From: Myxococcales bacterium
Lineage (GTDB): Bacteria; Myxococcota_A; Polyangia; Polyangiales; Polyangiaceae
Direction: 5' to 3'
DNA: 42,248 nt
Assembly (NCBI GenBank): GCA_005777185.1
Contig: SXNL01000187.1
Coordinates: 1-42,248, forward strand
Below, piece after piece: positions 25,673 through 33,753 of the stretch (position 1 is its first letter; each line of letters starts with the position of its first letter). Under the pieces are notes generated by a model. It was not told where the DNA came from and did not search any database. It saw only the letters and a program-made list of their open reading frames with translations. Both the position numbers and the translations under genes were made by a program.

Positions 25673-26441
25673 GCCACGGGCCGCGGCGATCGACGCCGCC
25701 AAGATGGGCGCCGCCCTGCTCGCCGTCTACGCGATCAGCGACGTGGCCCGGGGGTACCTCGCGGAGAACGGCAACGCAGCCGCGGTCGCACCCGCGATCC
25801 TGACCGAGCTCGCGACCGGGGGTCTGGGCGTGGCGTGGAGCGATCCGCTCGCGCCCATCCCTTCGACCCGCACGATCGCCCGGCGCGTCGCGGAGGGGGC
25901 TGGGATGGGCGTGGCCGCGGCGGCGATCGCGGCCGCCGTGATCGTCGCGGCGCGCATCGCGCCGGCGCGGGCCGGGGCGCCGGGGCTCGACCTGATCGCC
26001 GCGCTGATCGCGCCCGTCTTCCTCGCCGTTCGCCACGAGCTGCTCGCGCACGGCCTCCTGTTCCGCGCGATGCGCGCCTCGCCCCCGTGGGCGAAGCTGG
26101 CCGCGGGATCGCTCGCGTCCGGCGCGTGGACGTTCGGGCACGGGGCGTGGCTCGGCGAGACGGTCGTGAGCGTGGCGGGAGGCTTCGCGACCTCGTACCT
26201 CTGGATCCGGGACCGTGGCGCGTGGCGCGCCATGGCGGCGCACGGGGCGTGGGCGTTCATGGTGGCCACGGTCCTCCGCGGCGGCGTGGTCGACGTGGGG
26301 CCGGCGTCGGGCCACCTCGGCGGTCTCGACGGCGGCGTCGGGGTCAGCCTGATCGGCGCGCTCGTCATCGCCGCGGTGGCGATTGTCGGGATCTGGCGCG
26401 ATCGAGGCAGACCGCGCGCGCTCTCCGACGCCGCAGGCTGA
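25647..26441 (+). CDS. CPBP-like integral membrane protein with altered protease motif (264 aa)
   Basis: This protein has about seven hydrophobic segments. Three stretches align in order and spacing with the CPBP (Abi, CAAX-protease-like) motifs. HELLAHGLLFRAM stands where EELLFRGLLF is usual, FGHGAW matches the second motif's F-x-x-H, and MAAHGAWAF matches the third motif's histidine. The second and third histidines are kept, but the catalytic Glu-Glu is His-Glu and the Arg is His, so proteolysis is doubtful. The ATG at 25647 has GAGGG close by and overlaps the carrier gene by 26 nt. ATG at 25704 would avoid the overlap but lacks a ribosome site. The start is uncertain, and so is the family call. 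Confidence 0.65.
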   Translation: MPSSSASSEPRAAAIDAAKMGAALLAVYAISDVARGYLAENGNAAAVAPAILTELATGGLGVAWSDPLAPIPSTRTIARRVAEGAGMGVAAAAIAAAVIVAARIAPARAGAPGLDLIAALIAPVFLAVRHELLAHGLLFRAMRASPPWAKLAAGSLASGAWTFGHGAWLGETVVSVAGGFATSYLWIRDRGAWRAMAAHGAWAFMVATVLRGGVVDVGPASGHLGGLDGGVGVSLIGALVIAAVAIVGIWRDRGRPRALSDAAG

Positions 26442-26499
26442 CGGGAGGGCGGTCGGTTTTCCCCCCGCCCGCGTGACGCGACCGCTACGATGCGGCAGG

Positions 26500-28065
26500 A
26501 TGTCCCCACTCGACTCGGACAGGCCGCACCTCGGCTCGTATCGCCCGTCCACCGACGTGGGTGAGGGCGCCAACGAGGACTTCCTCTTTCACCTGTACCG
26601 TGGAAGCGAGCTGCTCGGCGACAACCGTGTGCTCGAGGCAAAGGAGGAGCTCGAGGCTGCGCTCCGCCTGTCCCCGCGCGACGCGAAGGGCCAGGACCTC
26701 CTCGCCGTCGTGTACTTTCGCCTCGGCCTCTACCCGCGCGCGATCGCCATCTTCGACGGCCTCCTCAGGGTGAACCCTCGCGATCCGGCGCTCAAGCTGA
26801 ACCTCGCCCTCTGCTACCTGAAGACCGGGCAGATCGCGCTCGCGCGGCAGGAGCTCGAGGACCTCACCGAGCTGAACCCGAACCACACGCGCGCCTGGGG
26901 CTACCTCGGCCTCGCGTACGAACGGCTCGGGGAGTACCAGAAGGCCGAGAGCGCCTTCGCCCTCGGCAACCACCCGCAGATGGCGCGGCGCATGGCCGAC
27001 AGGATCGCGCAGAGCGACCATCCGTCCGCGCCAGGTCCACGCGCGCCGACGCAGCCCATCCCCGCCGAGGACGCGCCGCTCCCCCCCGCGTCCGCGCTTG
27101 CGCCGCCGTCCGCGTCTCGGGAGGAGGATGTGGCCGGGGAGCCCGACGGCGCGGAGCCCGACTCGCGAGGCCCCGAGTCGGACGCGACCATCATCGTGCA
27201 CGAGGTCGCGCGGGCATCGCTCGGTCACGACCTCGACGTAGACGAGGCACCCGCCAAGCGCGTCGCCGTCACCGCGGAGCTTCCTCCGGATGGCGGCGCA
27301 GACGCCAAACCCACGGTGGTCCCCCACAACCTCGGCGTGGTCACCGAGGAGCGAACGATGCCGTCGGCGCAGTCGCCCTTCGCCGGCATGCGCGTTCCTC
27401 CGCGCGACGGAGCCGCCCCGCCCCCGCGCCCCGCGGTCACCGCGAGGCCCGCGGCGCCCGAGGCACCGCCGTTTGGCGCGCCTTACGACATCACCGTGGT
27501 CCACGACCAGCTCGCGCTCGTGCGCCTCGATGGCCAGCCCGATCGGGGGTTCGCCGCGCGGCTGGCTGCGATCCGCTCGATGACGACCTCGCTGTCGACG
27601 TCCGTGCTCGAGAAGCGGACGCGCGCCAGGACGTCGGAGGCGTTCGGGGGCGCGAGCAACCCGATGGTCGACATCCGCGGCGAAGGCGAGCTCGTGCTCG
27701 GCGCCCGCCACGGGCAGACGCTCGTGCGCTTCGCCGTGGGGCCGGATCCCTGGTTCCTGCGCGAGGACACGCTCGTCGCGCTCGATCTCGCGCTCGTGTT
27801 CGAGAACGGGCGCCTCACGACGAGCGAGGGCGAGCACGTGGGGCTCGTCCGGGTGCGCGGCACGGGGGCGGTGCTCGTCGAGTTCCCGCGCGCCTCCCTC
27901 GCCCTCGACGTGCGCGGCGGCCACGGGGTCTCCGCGCGCAAGGAGGCCGTCCTCGGCTGGACCGGCCGCATCGTGCCGCGCGCGCTCCCGCCGGGCGAGG
28001 CCCCCTGCGGCCAGCGCGGGATGCTCGCGTTCGCCGGCGAGGGGCAGGTGTTCCTCCTCACATGA
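26500..28065 (+). CDS. TPR protein with C-terminal AIM24 domain (521 aa)
   Basis: Residues about 25-165 hold four TPR-like helical hairpins (AKEELEAALRLSPRDAKGQD, AIAIFDGLLRVNPRDPALKL, ARQELEDLTELNPNHTRAWG, YLGLAYERLGEYQKAESAFA). A Pro/Ala/Asp-rich disordered linker runs to about residue 330. The C-terminal ~190 residues match the AIM24 (mitochondrial biogenesis AIM24-like) beta-fold: VDIRGEGELVLGARHGQTLV, LREDTLVALDLAL, LVRVRGTGAVLVEF and a closing MLAFAGEGQVFLL. AIM24 proteins have a double-stranded beta-helix-like fold with no agreed function. No signal peptide is seen, so it is cytoplasmic, probably a scaffold. ATG 26500 starts the conserved part. It overlaps pgsA by ATGA, so membrane-lipid metabolism is a possible setting. 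Confidence 0.85.
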   Translation: MSPLDSDRPHLGSYRPSTDVGEGANEDFLFHLYRGSELLGDNRVLEAKEELEAALRLSPRDAKGQDLLAVVYFRLGLYPRAIAIFDGLLRVNPRDPALKLNLALCYLKTGQIALARQELEDLTELNPNHTRAWGYLGLAYERLGEYQKAESAFALGNHPQMARRMADRIAQSDHPSAPGPRAPTQPIPAEDAPLPPASALAPPSASREEDVAGEPDGAEPDSRGPESDATIIVHEVARASLGHDLDVDEAPAKRVAVTAELPPDGGADAKPTVVPHNLGVVTEERTMPSAQSPFAGMRVPPRDGAAPPPRPAVTARPAAPEAPPFGAPYDITVVHDQLALVRLDGQPDRGFAARLAAIRSMTTSLSTSVLEKRTRARTSEAFGGASNPMVDIRGEGELVLGARHGQTLVRFAVGPDPWFLREDTLVALDLALVFENGRLTTSEGEHVGLVRVRGTGAVLVEFPRASLALDVRGGHGVSARKEAVLGWTGRIVPRALPPGEAPCGQRGMLAFAGEGQVFLLT

Positions 28066-28772
28066 CCGAAGACGTCGAGAGCTCTGGCGGGCGGCAGGAA
28101 GAGCCGGGGCACGCGCGCCCGTCGCTGATCCGTGCGCGAAAGCGCGAGCGGCGCCGCTCCCTCGCCGAGGACGCGCTCAACATCCCGAACCTGATCACGT
28201 TCACGCGGATCGTCATGATCCCGGCCTGCATCTACTACCTCGACCGCGACACGCCCAGGGACTGCTTCTATGCCGGCCTCATCTTCACGCTGGCCGCGCT
28301 CACCGACGCGCTCGACGGCTACCTCGCGCGCAAGCTCGGGGTCGTGTCGGTGCTCGGCAAGCTCCTCGATCCGCTCGCCGACAAGCTCATCGTGATGGCG
28401 ACGCTCGTCTGGATGGTCCCGATGAACCGCGTGGGGGCGTGGGTCGTGATCCTGCTCCTGGCGCGCGAGATCAGCATCACGGGGCTGCGCGGCGTAGCCG
28501 CCAGCGAGGGCGTCGTCATCTCGGCCGGCCAGGAGGGCAAGGTGAAGACAGCGCTGCAGATGATCGGCATCATCGCGCTCATCGTCGGCTACCCCGTGCG
28601 GCTCGCCTACGCGGGCCTCGACCTCGGCGTGGTCGACCTCGTCAAGGTCGGACGCGCGCTCGTGTACCTCTCGCTGGTCTTCTCGCTGGCGAGCGCGGCG
28701 CAGTACACCGGTCTGTTCGCCGAGGCGGTCGACCGGAAGAACGAGAAGCTGCGCCGCGAGGAGGGTGACTGA
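28062..28772 (+). CDS. pgsA: CDP-diacylglycerol-glycerol-3-phosphate 3-phosphatidyltransferase (236 aa)
   Basis: This enzyme makes phosphatidylglycerol phosphate from CDP-diacylglycerol and sn-glycerol-3-phosphate in the inner membrane. The CDP-alcohol phosphotransferase motif is complete: D-x2-D-G-x2-A-R in TDALDGYLARKLG, then G-x3-D-x3-D in LGKLLDPLADK. NIPNLITFTRIVMIPA at the first membrane helix and LLAREISITGLR are typical of PgsA rather than of phosphatidylserine synthase. Five or six membrane segments are predicted. An N-terminal ~40-residue charged extension precedes the core. It is translationally coupled to the TPR-AIM24 gene. Confidence 0.93.
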   Translation: MTEDVESSGGRQEEPGHARPSLIRARKRERRRSLAEDALNIPNLITFTRIVMIPACIYYLDRDTPRDCFYAGLIFTLAALTDALDGYLARKLGVVSVLGKLLDPLADKLIVMATLVWMVPMNRVGAWVVILLLAREISITGLRGVAASEGVVISAGQEGKVKTALQMIGIIALIVGYPVRLAYAGLDLGVVDLVKVGRALVYLSLVFSLASAAQYTGLFAEAVDRKNEKLRREEGD

Positions 28773-28808
28773 CCCGCGGCCCACGACCCGCGTCGCGTCG
28801 CCGTTTTT

Positions 28809-28827
28809 GGGCCTGGAGGCCGTTTTT
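28809..28827 (+). terminator. weak candidate terminator after pgsA
   Basis: A short GC hairpin, GGCC-TGGA-GGCC, is followed by G and five T residues, 37 nt after the pgsA stop. The stem is only four or five base pairs, and a similar GCCGTTTTT occurs just before it, so this may be chance. Confidence 0.3.
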
Positions 28828-28865
28828 CCTTGGCATTTCGGCCACGGAAGGCGAATCTCCCGCCG

Positions 28866-29279
28866 ATGCAACGCGGGTACCTTCGCGCGCGCCTCGGGCT
28901 CCGGGCGCTCCTCGCCTGCGCCGCGGCCCTCGGCGCGCTCGTCCTCCACGGCGGCTGCTCGAACCAGAGCGTCGGCGAGCGCTGTTCGTACCCCGATGAC
29001 AACGACGCCTGCGAGGACGGCCTCCGCTGCACCGCCGCGAAGGACCTGGTCGACCAGAGCTCGCCGCGCTGCTGTCCGCCCGATCTCTCCCAGGTGACGG
29101 CGGGCGCGTGCAAGCCCAAGAGCACGCAGGGCACCAACACGACGCCCACCGGGACGTCGACGTCCCCGTCTCCCGAAGCCGGCGCGGACGCCGCCGTCGA
29201 CGCCAAGAGTCCCGACGCGGACGCCGCTCCGAGCAGCGACGGCGCGGTCGTCAGCGACGCGGCCGCCGCCGACGGATGA
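28866..29279 (+). CDS. small lipoprotein with Cys-rich domain and Ser/Asp/Ala tail (137 aa)
   Basis: ATG 28866 opens a positively charged signal ending LVLHGGC (lipid Cys31); an upstream TTG start is possible. The mature part has a short disulfide-type domain of about 50 residues (GERCSYPDDNDACEDGLRC, then a CC pair). A Thr/Ser/Pro-rich stretch and an Asp/Ala-rich acidic tail follow, typical of myxobacterial surface lipoproteins with a flexible end. It has no enzymatic motif. It overlaps the SctS/FliQ-like gene by ATGA, so the two are co-translated. That is an odd pairing, because export-apparatus genes usually sit with their own secretion genes. Confidence 0.78.
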   Translation: MQRGYLRARLGLRALLACAAALGALVLHGGCSNQSVGERCSYPDDNDACEDGLRCTAAKDLVDQSSPRCCPPDLSQVTAGACKPKSTQGTNTTPTGTSTSPSPEAGADAAVDAKSPDADAAPSSDGAVVSDAAAADG

Positions 29280-29533
29280 TCCCCGCGGCGGAGCTCGCCC
29301 TTCACGCGCGGGAGGCCCTGCTCCTGTCTGTGGTGGTGGCGCTCCCCGTCGTCGCCGTGACCGCCGCGGTCAGCCTCGTCGTGTCGGCGTTCCAGGCGGC
29401 GTCGCAGGTCCAGGATCCGACGGTGGCGCACCTCCCGCGGATGCTCGCGGTCGCGGGTGGGCTCGTCGCGCTCGGCCCGTGGATGGGCCACGAGATTGCG
29501 CTCTTCGCCGAGCGCATGCTCCTCGCGCGTTGA
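29276..29533 (+). CDS. SctS/FliQ-like type III export apparatus protein (85 aa)
   Basis: This short protein has two hydrophobic segments of the length and pattern of FliQ/SctS (usual size 86-90 aa). EALLLSVVVALPVVAVTAAV corresponds to the first helix. VVSAFQAASQVQDPTVAHLP corresponds to the strongly conserved loop region of the family ([GT]-x-[IVL]-S-x-[FLV]-Q-A-x-[TS]-Q-[IV]-x-[DE]-x-T). MLAVAGGLVALGPWM corresponds to the second helix. The family builds, with SctR and SctT, the export gate in the inner membrane. No sctR, sctT, fliP or other export gene is in this window, so it is an orphan. The AFQAASQVQD-x-T-V match is strong, but I cannot say whether it is flagellar or T3SS-type. It is co-translated with the preceding lipoprotein. 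Confidence 0.8.
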   Translation: MIPAAELALHAREALLLSVVVALPVVAVTAAVSLVVSAFQAASQVQDPTVAHLPRMLAVAGGLVALGPWMGHEIALFAERMLLAR

Positions 29534-29568
29534 CCCCGCCCGTGGGCGGTGATACTCGCCGTGCCGAC

Positions 29569-30225
29569 ATGAGTGAATCCTCACTCAGCGCACGCAAGTC
29601 CGCGAAATCCAGGCGAGATGAGGCGCGACGAGCGGCCGGCCCGCGCCGGTCGGGCGACAAGCGCGAGCGCATCCTCTCCGCGGCCGTCCGCGTGTTCGCG
29701 CGGAGCGGGTTCTTCGCCACGCGCGTGAGCGACATCGCGAAGGCCGCCGGCGTCGCGGACGGGACGATCTACCTCTACTTCGACTCCAAGGAGGACCTCC
29801 TGGTCTCCCTGTTCGAGGACCGGGTCGACCGCCTGCTCTCGTACATGCGCGAGGAGCTCCCGAAGAAGAAGACCGCCGCGGACCGCCTCGAGGCGGTGAT
29901 CGAGATGCAGCTCGGCCTGCTCGAGGGGGAGCGCGATCTGGCCGAGGTCGTGACCGTCATCGTGCGGCAGTCGACGCGCCTGATGAAGGAGTACGCGGCC
30001 CCGCACTTCTCCGCGTACCTGGACGCGATCGCGAGGATCGTCTCCGACGGCCAGAAGAGCGGGGAGCTCCGCGCCGACGTCTCTCCCCACCTCGTGGCGC
30101 GCGCGACGTTCGGCGCCCTCGACGGCATCGCCCTCACCTGGGCCCTCGGTCGCGCCGAGGAGGGCGGCCTCAAGCGGGCGGCGCGGCAGCTGTCGAGCAT
30201 CCTGCTGGCGGGCCTCGCGCCGTGA
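29569..30225 (+). CDS. TetR-family regulator, FadR-like (218 aa)
   Basis: A basic N-terminal tail of about 30 residues (SARKSAKSRRDEARR) precedes a typical TetR helix-turn-helix: ILSAAVRVFARSGF, VSDIAKAAGVADGTIYLYFDSKEDLLVSLFEDRV. The VADGTIYLYFxSKEDLLVSLF recognition helix and the following C-terminal domain (LLEGERDLAEVVTVIVRQS, SDGQKSGELR, FGALDGIALTWAL) resemble Bacillus FadR, the acyl-CoA-responsive repressor of fatty-acid degradation. It is a cytoplasmic dimer that should release DNA on ligand binding. The 7-4-7 inverted repeat over its start codon suggests autoregulation. It overlaps epmA by GTGA. Ligand and targets are inferred from similarity to FadR only. Confidence 0.9.
   Translation: MSESSLSARKSAKSRRDEARRAAGPRRSGDKRERILSAAVRVFARSGFFATRVSDIAKAAGVADGTIYLYFDSKEDLLVSLFEDRVDRLLSYMREELPKKKTAADRLEAVIEMQLGLLEGERDLAEVVTVIVRQSTRLMKEYAAPHFSAYLDAIARIVSDGQKSGELRADVSPHLVARATFGALDGIALTWALGRAEEGGLKRAARQLSSILLAGLAP
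29570..29587. promoter_or_regulatory. inverted-repeat operator candidate over the TetR gene start (7-4-7)
   Basis: TGAGTGA (29570-29576), spacer ATCC and TCACTCA (29581-29587) form a perfect 7-bp inverted repeat with a 4-nt spacer. It begins inside the start codon of the adjacent TetR-family gene. Its geometry equals the FadR-type TetR box TGAATGA-n4-TCATTCA known from Bacillus. Autorepression by blocking transcription or initiation is inferred. Confidence 0.6.
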
Positions 30226-31142
30226 CGGCGCGGAAGCGGCTCGACCTGCGGGCCGAGCTCCTCGCGCGGACGCGCGCCTTCTTCGCGTCGCGCGGATACC
30301 TGGAGGTGGAGACGCCGACGCTCGTCCCCTGCCCCGGCCTCGACGTGCACCTCGACGCCTTCGAGACGAACGCGCCCGGGCGCGCGCGCTGGCTCGTGAC
30401 CTCGCCGGAGTACCAGATGAAGCGGCTCCTGGCCGGCGGACACGCGCGGATCTACCAGATCGGCCGGGCGTACCGCCGCGGGGAGGTGGGGGCGCGGCAC
30501 AACCCGGAGTTCACCATCCTCGAACTCTACCGCGCACACGCGGGCCTCGACGCGATCCTGAGCGACACCGAGCAGCTCGTCGCCGCCGTCACGGGGGGCC
30601 AGGTCGAGATCGAGGGGCGTTCGGTGTCGACGAGGCCACCCTTCCGGAGGGTGACCCTGGCCGAGGCCTACCTGCAACATGCAGGCGTCCCGGAGGCCGA
30701 GACGCTACGGCTCGCCGCGCACGACGAGGACGCGTTCTACCGGGCGCTCGTCGACCGGGTCGAGCCGGGGCTCGCCGCGCTCGATCACGCCGTCTTCGTG
30801 ACGGACTACCCGGCCACGCAGGCCTCCCTCGCGCGAAAGAAGCCGGGCGATCCCCGCTTCGCGGAGCGCTTCGAGCTCTACGTCGCAGGCGTCGAGATCT
30901 CGAACGGCTTCGGCGAGCTGACCGACGCCGTCGAGCAGCGCGCCCGCTTCGTGGCCGATCAAGAGGAGCGCGCGCGCCGCGGCCTGCCGGTGTACCCCAT
31001 CGACGAGGCGTTCCTCGCGGCGCTCGAGGCGGGCATGCCGGACAGCGCCGGCAACGCGATCGGCTTCGACCGGCTCGTCGCGCTGGCCGCCGGCACGCGC
31101 GACATCGGCGCCGTGATGGCGTTCACCGACGGCGAGCTCTGA
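30222..31142 (+). CDS. epmA: EF-P lysine aminoacylase (306 aa)
   Basis: This is a truncated class II lysyl-tRNA synthetase-like enzyme without the anticodon-binding domain, length as in EpmA/GenX/PoxA. Blocks seen are RGYLEVETPTLVP, SPEYQMKRLLAGG, motif 2 in YQIGRAYRRGEVGARHNPEFT, ELYVAGVEISNGFGELTD, and motif 3-like GNAIGFDRLVALAAG. It attaches a beta-lysine-type residue to a conserved lysine of elongation factor P, helping ribosomes pass polyproline stretches. epmB and efp are not in the window. The start is a GTG overlapping the TetR stop codon, giving an unusual regulator-translation-factor operon. Confidence 0.92.
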   Translation: MTARKRLDLRAELLARTRAFFASRGYLEVETPTLVPCPGLDVHLDAFETNAPGRARWLVTSPEYQMKRLLAGGHARIYQIGRAYRRGEVGARHNPEFTILELYRAHAGLDAILSDTEQLVAAVTGGQVEIEGRSVSTRPPFRRVTLAEAYLQHAGVPEAETLRLAAHDEDAFYRALVDRVEPGLAALDHAVFVTDYPATQASLARKKPGDPRFAERFELYVAGVEISNGFGELTDAVEQRARFVADQEERARRGLPVYPIDEAFLAALEAGMPDSAGNAIGFDRLVALAAGTRDIGAVMAFTDGEL

Positions 31143-31151
31143 CGGGATCGG

Positions 31152-32015
31152 TCAGGCCCTCGCGACGAACTCGCGGAGCACGCTGGCCACCCGCTCCGGC
31201 GCCTCGACCTGAGGGTAGTGACCGAGATCGTCCCACCAGACGAGCTCGGCGCCCGGGATCTCGCGCGCGAGCGCCTCCGCGATGGCGGCCACGGCGATGG
31301 GGTCTCTCCTGCCCCACGCCACGAGGGCCGGGAGGTCGAGGCGCTCGAGCGCGCCGATCCAGCGGCGCCGGAAGCGCGACCGCTCGCGCGTGTACTCGAT
31401 GATCTTCGGGAAGTTCACCGCGCCGTCCTCGCGCGCGACGAGATCCCACATGCCGTCGAGATCGGACTCGGAGGGCGGCGTCCCGAAGATCCGGCGCATC
31501 TGGACCTTGAAGGTCCGGCGGTTGTTGATGCGCGCGAACACCGGCCCGAGCGGCGAACGCAGGAGGTGCTGCCCGATCGACAGGCTCGCGAGCTCGATGT
31601 GGACGCTGCCGTTCATGAGCGTCAGGCTCGAGACCTCGAACGGGAGGAGGCGCCGCTCGCGCCGCGCGAGGAGCTCGGTCGCGACGCTGGTGCCCATGTC
31701 GTGAGCGACGAGGTGAACGCGCGGGTGCCCGAGGTGGCGGACGACCTGACACACGACGTCGGCCTGCTCGAACAGCGAGTACCCCATGTCGCGCGGCTTC
31801 TCGGAGAAACCGAAGCCGAGGAAGTCCAGGAAGATCAGCGGACGCGCCTCGCCGAGCGCCCGGGCGACGGCCGCGAAGTCCCAGCTGCTCGTGGGGAACC
31901 CATGGAGCAGGAGGACCGGCACGGCCTGCGAGGCCGCCGCCATCTGGAGCACGAACACCCGGCCATCCGGCAACGAGAGCATCTCGCCACGCGCGCGCCA
32001 CTCCTCGGGAGACAT
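31152..32015 (-). CDS. alpha/beta hydrolase with Asp nucleophile (287 aa)
   Basis: The oxyanion block is [13 protein letters not shown] and the strand is [14 protein letters not shown]. The nucleophile elbow is VAHDMGTSV, where Asp106 takes the place of the Ser of lipases and esterases, as in epoxide hydrolases and haloalkane dehalogenases. The acid candidate is in WGRRDPIA and the histidine in [15 protein letters not shown]. No signal peptide is present, so it is cytoplasmic. An epoxide hydrolase- or dehalogenase-type reaction is likely; which one cannot be told. ATG 32015 was chosen; an in-frame extension upstream would overlap the divergent moeA start. It converges on epmA with a 9-bp gap. 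Confidence 0.88.
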   Translation of the reverse strand: MSPEEWRARGEMLSLPDGRVFVLQMAAASQAVPVLLLHGFPTSSWDFAAVARALGEARPLIFLDFLGFGFSEKPRDMGYSLFEQADVVCQVVRHLGHPRVHLVAHDMGTSVATELLARRERRLLPFEVSSLTLMNGSVHIELASLSIGQHLLRSPLGPVFARINNRRTFKVQMRRIFGTPPSESDLDGMWDLVAREDGAVNFPKIIEYTRERSRFRRRWIGALERLDLPALVAWGRRDPIAVAAIAEALAREIPGAELVWWDDLGHYPQVEAPERVASVLREFVARA

Positions 32016-32065
32016 GGTGCCAGGATACACGCGCCAGTGGCCTCCAGTCGTGCTACTCACACCGC

Positions 32066-33253
32066 GTGCTCTCGTTCGAGGAAGCGATGGGTCGGGTGCT
32101 CGACGCCACGCCGGTCCTGCCGCCACGCGAGGAGGCCGTCGAGGACGCGCTCGGGCGCGTGCTCGCGGCGGACGTTCATACGCGCGCGCCTCTCCCGCCG
32201 TTCGACCATGCGACGATGGACGGGTACGCCGTGCGCGCCACCGATCTCGCCGGTTCGCTCCTCCTGCCGGTCGTGGGCGAGAGCAAGGCGGGGATCTCGC
32301 CGCCGCCTCTGGCGACCCGGTCGGCGATGCGCATCTTCACGGGGGCCCCGCTCCCCGGCGGCGCCGATACGGTCGTGATGCAGGAGGACGTGGTCGCGGA
32401 GGGCGGCGTCGTGCGCTTCCCGCGGATCCCGGACCGTGGCGCGAACGTGCGGCGACGCGGCGAGGACATCGGCGCGGGAGAGGTCGCGCTCGCACGCGGA
32501 ATCGTGCTCGGTCCGGCTCACCTCTCGCTCCTCGCCTCCCTCGACCTCGCGCGCGTCGGCGTCGTGGCCTCGCCTCGCGTCCTCGTGTTGCCGACGGGAG
32601 ACGAGCTCAGGCGCGCCGGAACGCCGGAACGCCCGGGATCCATCCCCGAGTCCAACGGCGTGGCGATCGCCTCCATGGCGCGCCGCCTCGGCGCTACGAC
32701 CGAGCTGGTCCCGACCGCGGGCGACGACGCCGCCGGCCTCGACCGGGCCCTGTCCGACGCGCTGCCCCGCGCCGACGTCCTCGTCACCATCGGGGGCGTC
32801 AGCGTCGGCGATCACGATCTCGTGCGACCGGCGCTCGAGCGCGCGGGGGTGGAGCTCGCGTTCTACAAGGTGCGCATGAAGCCGGGGAAGCCCCTGACGC
32901 TCGGTCGCCACGCGGGCGGCCTGGTCCTCGGCCTCCCCGGGAATCCCGTCTCGGCGATGGTGACGTTCGGGCTCTTCGGATCCCTCATCCTTCGCAAGAT
33001 GGCCGGGCGGGATGCGCGACACACGACCGCACGCGCCCGGCTCGGTGCCCCGGTGCGGCACAAGGCCGGGCGCCGCGAGCTCGTCCGCGCCGTGCTCGAC
33101 GGCGGCGTGGCCTCGCCGCTCGCGAACCAGGCCAGCGGCGCGGTCCTCGCCATGGCGCGCGCCAACGCGCTCGTGTCCGTCCCCGAGGACGTCGGGGATC
33201 TCGCAGCCGGGACGGACGTGGACGTCTACCGGTTCGAGGCGATCGGACTATGA
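32066..33253 (+). CDS. moeA: molybdopterin molybdenumtransferase (395 aa)
   Basis: This enzyme inserts molybdate into adenylylated molybdopterin, the last general step of molybdenum cofactor synthesis. The family blocks [55 protein letters not shown] and [12 protein letters not shown] are all present and in order. Length is normal. The start is GTG. It overlaps moaC by ATGA and heads the plus-strand half of the cofactor cluster (moeA-moaC-moaE). Confidence 0.95.
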   Translation: MLSFEEAMGRVLDATPVLPPREEAVEDALGRVLAADVHTRAPLPPFDHATMDGYAVRATDLAGSLLLPVVGESKAGISPPPLATRSAMRIFTGAPLPGGADTVVMQEDVVAEGGVVRFPRIPDRGANVRRRGEDIGAGEVALARGIVLGPAHLSLLASLDLARVGVVASPRVLVLPTGDELRRAGTPERPGSIPESNGVAIASMARRLGATTELVPTAGDDAAGLDRALSDALPRADVLVTIGGVSVGDHDLVRPALERAGVELAFYKVRMKPGKPLTLGRHAGGLVLGLPGNPVSAMVTFGLFGSLILRKMAGRDARHTTARARLGAPVRHKAGRRELVRAVLDGGVASPLANQASGAVLAMARANALVSVPEDVGDLAAGTDVDVYRFEAIGL

Positions 33254-33753
33254 GGCCGAAGCCGAAGGCGCCCCGCTCGAAGCGCGGGCTCACGCACGTG
33301 TCTCCGTCGGGCGAGGTCCGGATGGTCGACGTCTCGGCCAAGCCGGAGACGGTCCGACGCGCGGTCGCAGCGGCGATCGTGCACATGAAGGCGGAGACCC
33401 TGGCGCTGGCACTCGGGGGTCGAGCGAAGAAGGGCGACGTCCTCGCGACCGCCCGTATTGCGGGGATCTCGGCCGCGAAGCGCACCTGGGAGCTCGTGCC
33501 GCTGTGCCATTCGCTGATGCTCTCCCGGGTCGCCGTGGACATCGCGCCGCGCGGCGAGACCTCCCTCGAGGTGAAGTGCACGGCCTCCGCGACGGGCCGG
33601 ACGGGGGTCGAGATGGAGGCCCTCACGGGCGCGAGCGTCGCGGCGCTCACGCTCTACGACATGCTGAAGGCGGTGGATCGCGGCATGTCCTTCGAGGTCT
33701 TTCTCGACGAGAAGTCCGGGGGCGCGAGCGGCACGTGGAGGCGCGGGTCGTGA
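33250..33753 (+). CDS. moaC: cyclic pyranopterin monophosphate synthase (167 aa)
   Basis: It converts the 3',8-cyclo-GTP product of MoaA to cyclic pyranopterin monophosphate. The signature [12 protein letters not shown], with the conserved Cys-His, and [23 protein letters not shown] are present, as is [11 protein letters not shown] near the N-terminus. The 12-residue Lys/Arg/Pro-rich N-terminal extension is slightly longer than usual. It is translationally coupled on both sides, to moeA by ATGA and to moaE by GTGA. Confidence 0.95.
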   Translation: MRPKPKAPRSKRGLTHVSPSGEVRMVDVSAKPETVRRAVAAAIVHMKAETLALALGGRAKKGDVLATARIAGISAAKRTWELVPLCHSLMLSRVAVDIAPRGETSLEVKCTASATGRTGVEMEALTGASVAALTLYDMLKAVDRGMSFEVFLDEKSGGASGTWRRGS

